From NCBI GenBank assembly GCA_033220425.1, contig CM065653.1:4340001-4404000 (forward strand): 64,000 nucleotides of DNA, written 5' to 3'. Position 1 is the stretch's first letter. Each line of letters starts with the position of its first letter. The DNA comes from Lepraria neglecta. Its lineage: Eukaryota; Ascomycota; Lecanoromycetes; Lecanorales; Stereocaulaceae. Below the pieces are notes generated by a model. The model worked only from the letters and a program-made list of their open reading frames with translations, was not told the origin of the DNA and searched no databases. Both the position numbers and the translations under genes were made by a program. This document shows, in pieces, positions 62,901-64,000 of the stretch.

Positions 62901-64000
62901 GTTGGCGATGTCATCCACATTAAGGATATGAAAATTCGACGCGAGAACCGCGAGAGATTGGTGGGAGACCTTCTGGCTGAGGCACCGATAACGTTGACGC
63001 CAGAAGATGTCGTTGAACTCGAAATATACCACCATAACAAGCCTCGTGAGCTGATCTTCAACGTCCATCGTCCCAATGCCTCAGAGCCTGTGCTCTCCTT
63101 CAAGGTATAATGAGTGTCACCAAACTCGATACTTATGGATTAGCTGACCGAAATACAATGCAGTTTGAAGATGACGACGATTTTGATGATATTATCAGCG
63201 TTATTCGGGACAAGCTACAGGGACTCAGTGGTGTACTCCATGTGTCTGGTATCGTCGATAATGCGCCAGATTACTTATTGCCCGTCCAGAGCTGGGTCGA
63301 CTTTCGCTACTTTCGTGGAATTCTAAAGAATAGGTCGGTTCTGGATTGGTCTTCCAAAGACATAAATATGGACTTTGTTTGGGTGAGTGCAATTTCACCT
63401 CTGCGGATCTCGCGAGTAGTGGCTGGAAATTATAACTGAGCGTATAAGCTAACTGATTAGATGCCCCCAAGTACTAGTTTCTCTGAAAACATCTGTTGTG
63501 TCATAGACATAAGTAATAGGCCCAATCACCCAGTCTATGGAGGCTATGGAGGCTATGGAAGCGGACAACCGTTACTTATTGCCCTGGGTCTGGATAGCAT
63601 AATACTCGACTTACGAAAGGAGATTGGAAGGGTCACTGGTACGTCTATAGAACAGTACGCCATTGAGTCGCTAAACTCTCTTGGTGGCCTAGCCAATGGC
63701 GCTACGGTCTTTGGTCAAGATACTGGTCGCCGCAACGACCCCTTCCTTACTTTCTTTATACGGAGTGACGGGGGCGAAGGAATGTTTCTATTTGTCTCAC
63801 AATTGACCGGGATGTTTGTCCAGATTAATTGCAAACCTGCAGACTCAATCGACAATGTCAAAAGCAAGATACAGGACGAATTAGGCATACCCCCAGACCA
63901 ACAACGCTTTATATTTCGTGGGAAGCTACTAGAGGACGGTAAGGCCAACTTTCAAAAATTCTTGTGTTCCAAGTTTCTAACTCTTTCTAGGTCGTATCTT
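59923..64000 (+). CDS. SesB/SERAC1-like alpha/beta hydrolase fused to beta-grasp, conserved unknown and ubiquitin domains; 3' end outside window
   Basis: Exons inferred: 59923-59988, 60038-60213, 60278-60503, 60558-60617, 60666-60965, 61033-61198, 61271-61396, 61449-61772, 61825-62280, 62341-63104, 63164-63382, 63461-63938, 63991 onward. All introns are GT..AG, 48-78 bp, and several have CTAAC/CTGAC branch sites. The chain exceeds 1120 residues. Residues 81-330 form the hydrolase: [10 protein letters not shown] (86-90 oxyanion region), AHSLGG with nucleophile Ser168, GTPHRGS at 202-208, and [21 protein letters not shown] with likely catalytic His299. A Ser-rich linker follows. About 433-480 looks ubiquitin-like ([20 protein letters not shown]). 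About 482-888 holds a conserved block ([33 protein letters not shown]). From 1069 a diverged ubiquitin begins ([20 protein letters not shown]). SesB-type hydrolases head fungal NLR proteins, which suggests an immune-type role. The exon 7/8 junction and first exon are least certain. It could be two genes. Confidence 0.72.

Overview
The window looks like a chromosome segment of a filamentous ascomycete (Pezizomycotina). Dothideomycetes is plausible but unproven. The genes have many short introns (about 48-172 bp) with GT..AG ends and CTAAC/CTGAC-type branch sites. They encode fungal families: a V-ATPase subunit G, a WSC-domain wall protein, an F-box protein and a DUF3638/DUF3645 giant. Two long blocks (about 8-17 kb and 25.9-58.5 kb) are very AT-rich and full of stops, as expected after repeat-induced point mutation (RIP).

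Layout. 1-7185: 3' part of a giant DUF3638/DUF3645 P-loop protein (+). 7993-8599: a foldback element. 8600-9845 and 16385-17195: a minus-strand gene ruined by RIP-like decay and split by a complete Ty3/gypsy element (9846-16384). 17224-20375: convergent VMA10 (+) and a WSC/apple-like surface protein (-). 21101-24860: divergent F-box protein (-) and a secreted cysteine-rich protein (+). 24916-25827: a weak, broken minus-strand gene. 25893-56064: a Russian-doll cluster of LTR elements. From outside in these are a minus-strand gypsy remnant, a solo LTR inside it, a whole minus-strand element inside the solo LTR, a plus-strand element inside that, and two more plus-strand elements inside the last. 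Each of the five insertions was resolved here to a 5-bp target duplication. Three Helitron-like copies and one 617-bp inverted-repeat element are scattered through it. 56065-57569: a truncated plus-strand gypsy copy. 58549-59922: unrecognised decayed DNA. 59923-64000: a multi-exon gene running off the right edge.

The most unusual items are these. (1) The right-edge gene can be read through 12 exons as one chain. It joins a SesB/SERAC1-like alpha/beta hydrolase to a beta-grasp (ubiquitin-like) segment, a conserved domain of unknown role, and a diverged ubiquitin domain. This layout suggests a fungal self/non-self or immune-type protein. (2) Four related gypsy elements carry a coding-like frame on the strand opposite to gag-pol, between chromodomain and 3' LTR. 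Its six-cysteine pattern is C-x2-C-x6-C-x8/9-C-x2-C-x6-C. (3) The Helitron-like family inserts between A and T without duplication and has a perfect 3' hairpin.

The host genes do not form an obvious single pathway. The repeats explain most of the remaining structure. RIP decay reaches into at least one neighbouring gene and stops about 250 bp before the VMA10 start codon. All family calls rest on motif recognition by eye, without database searches.
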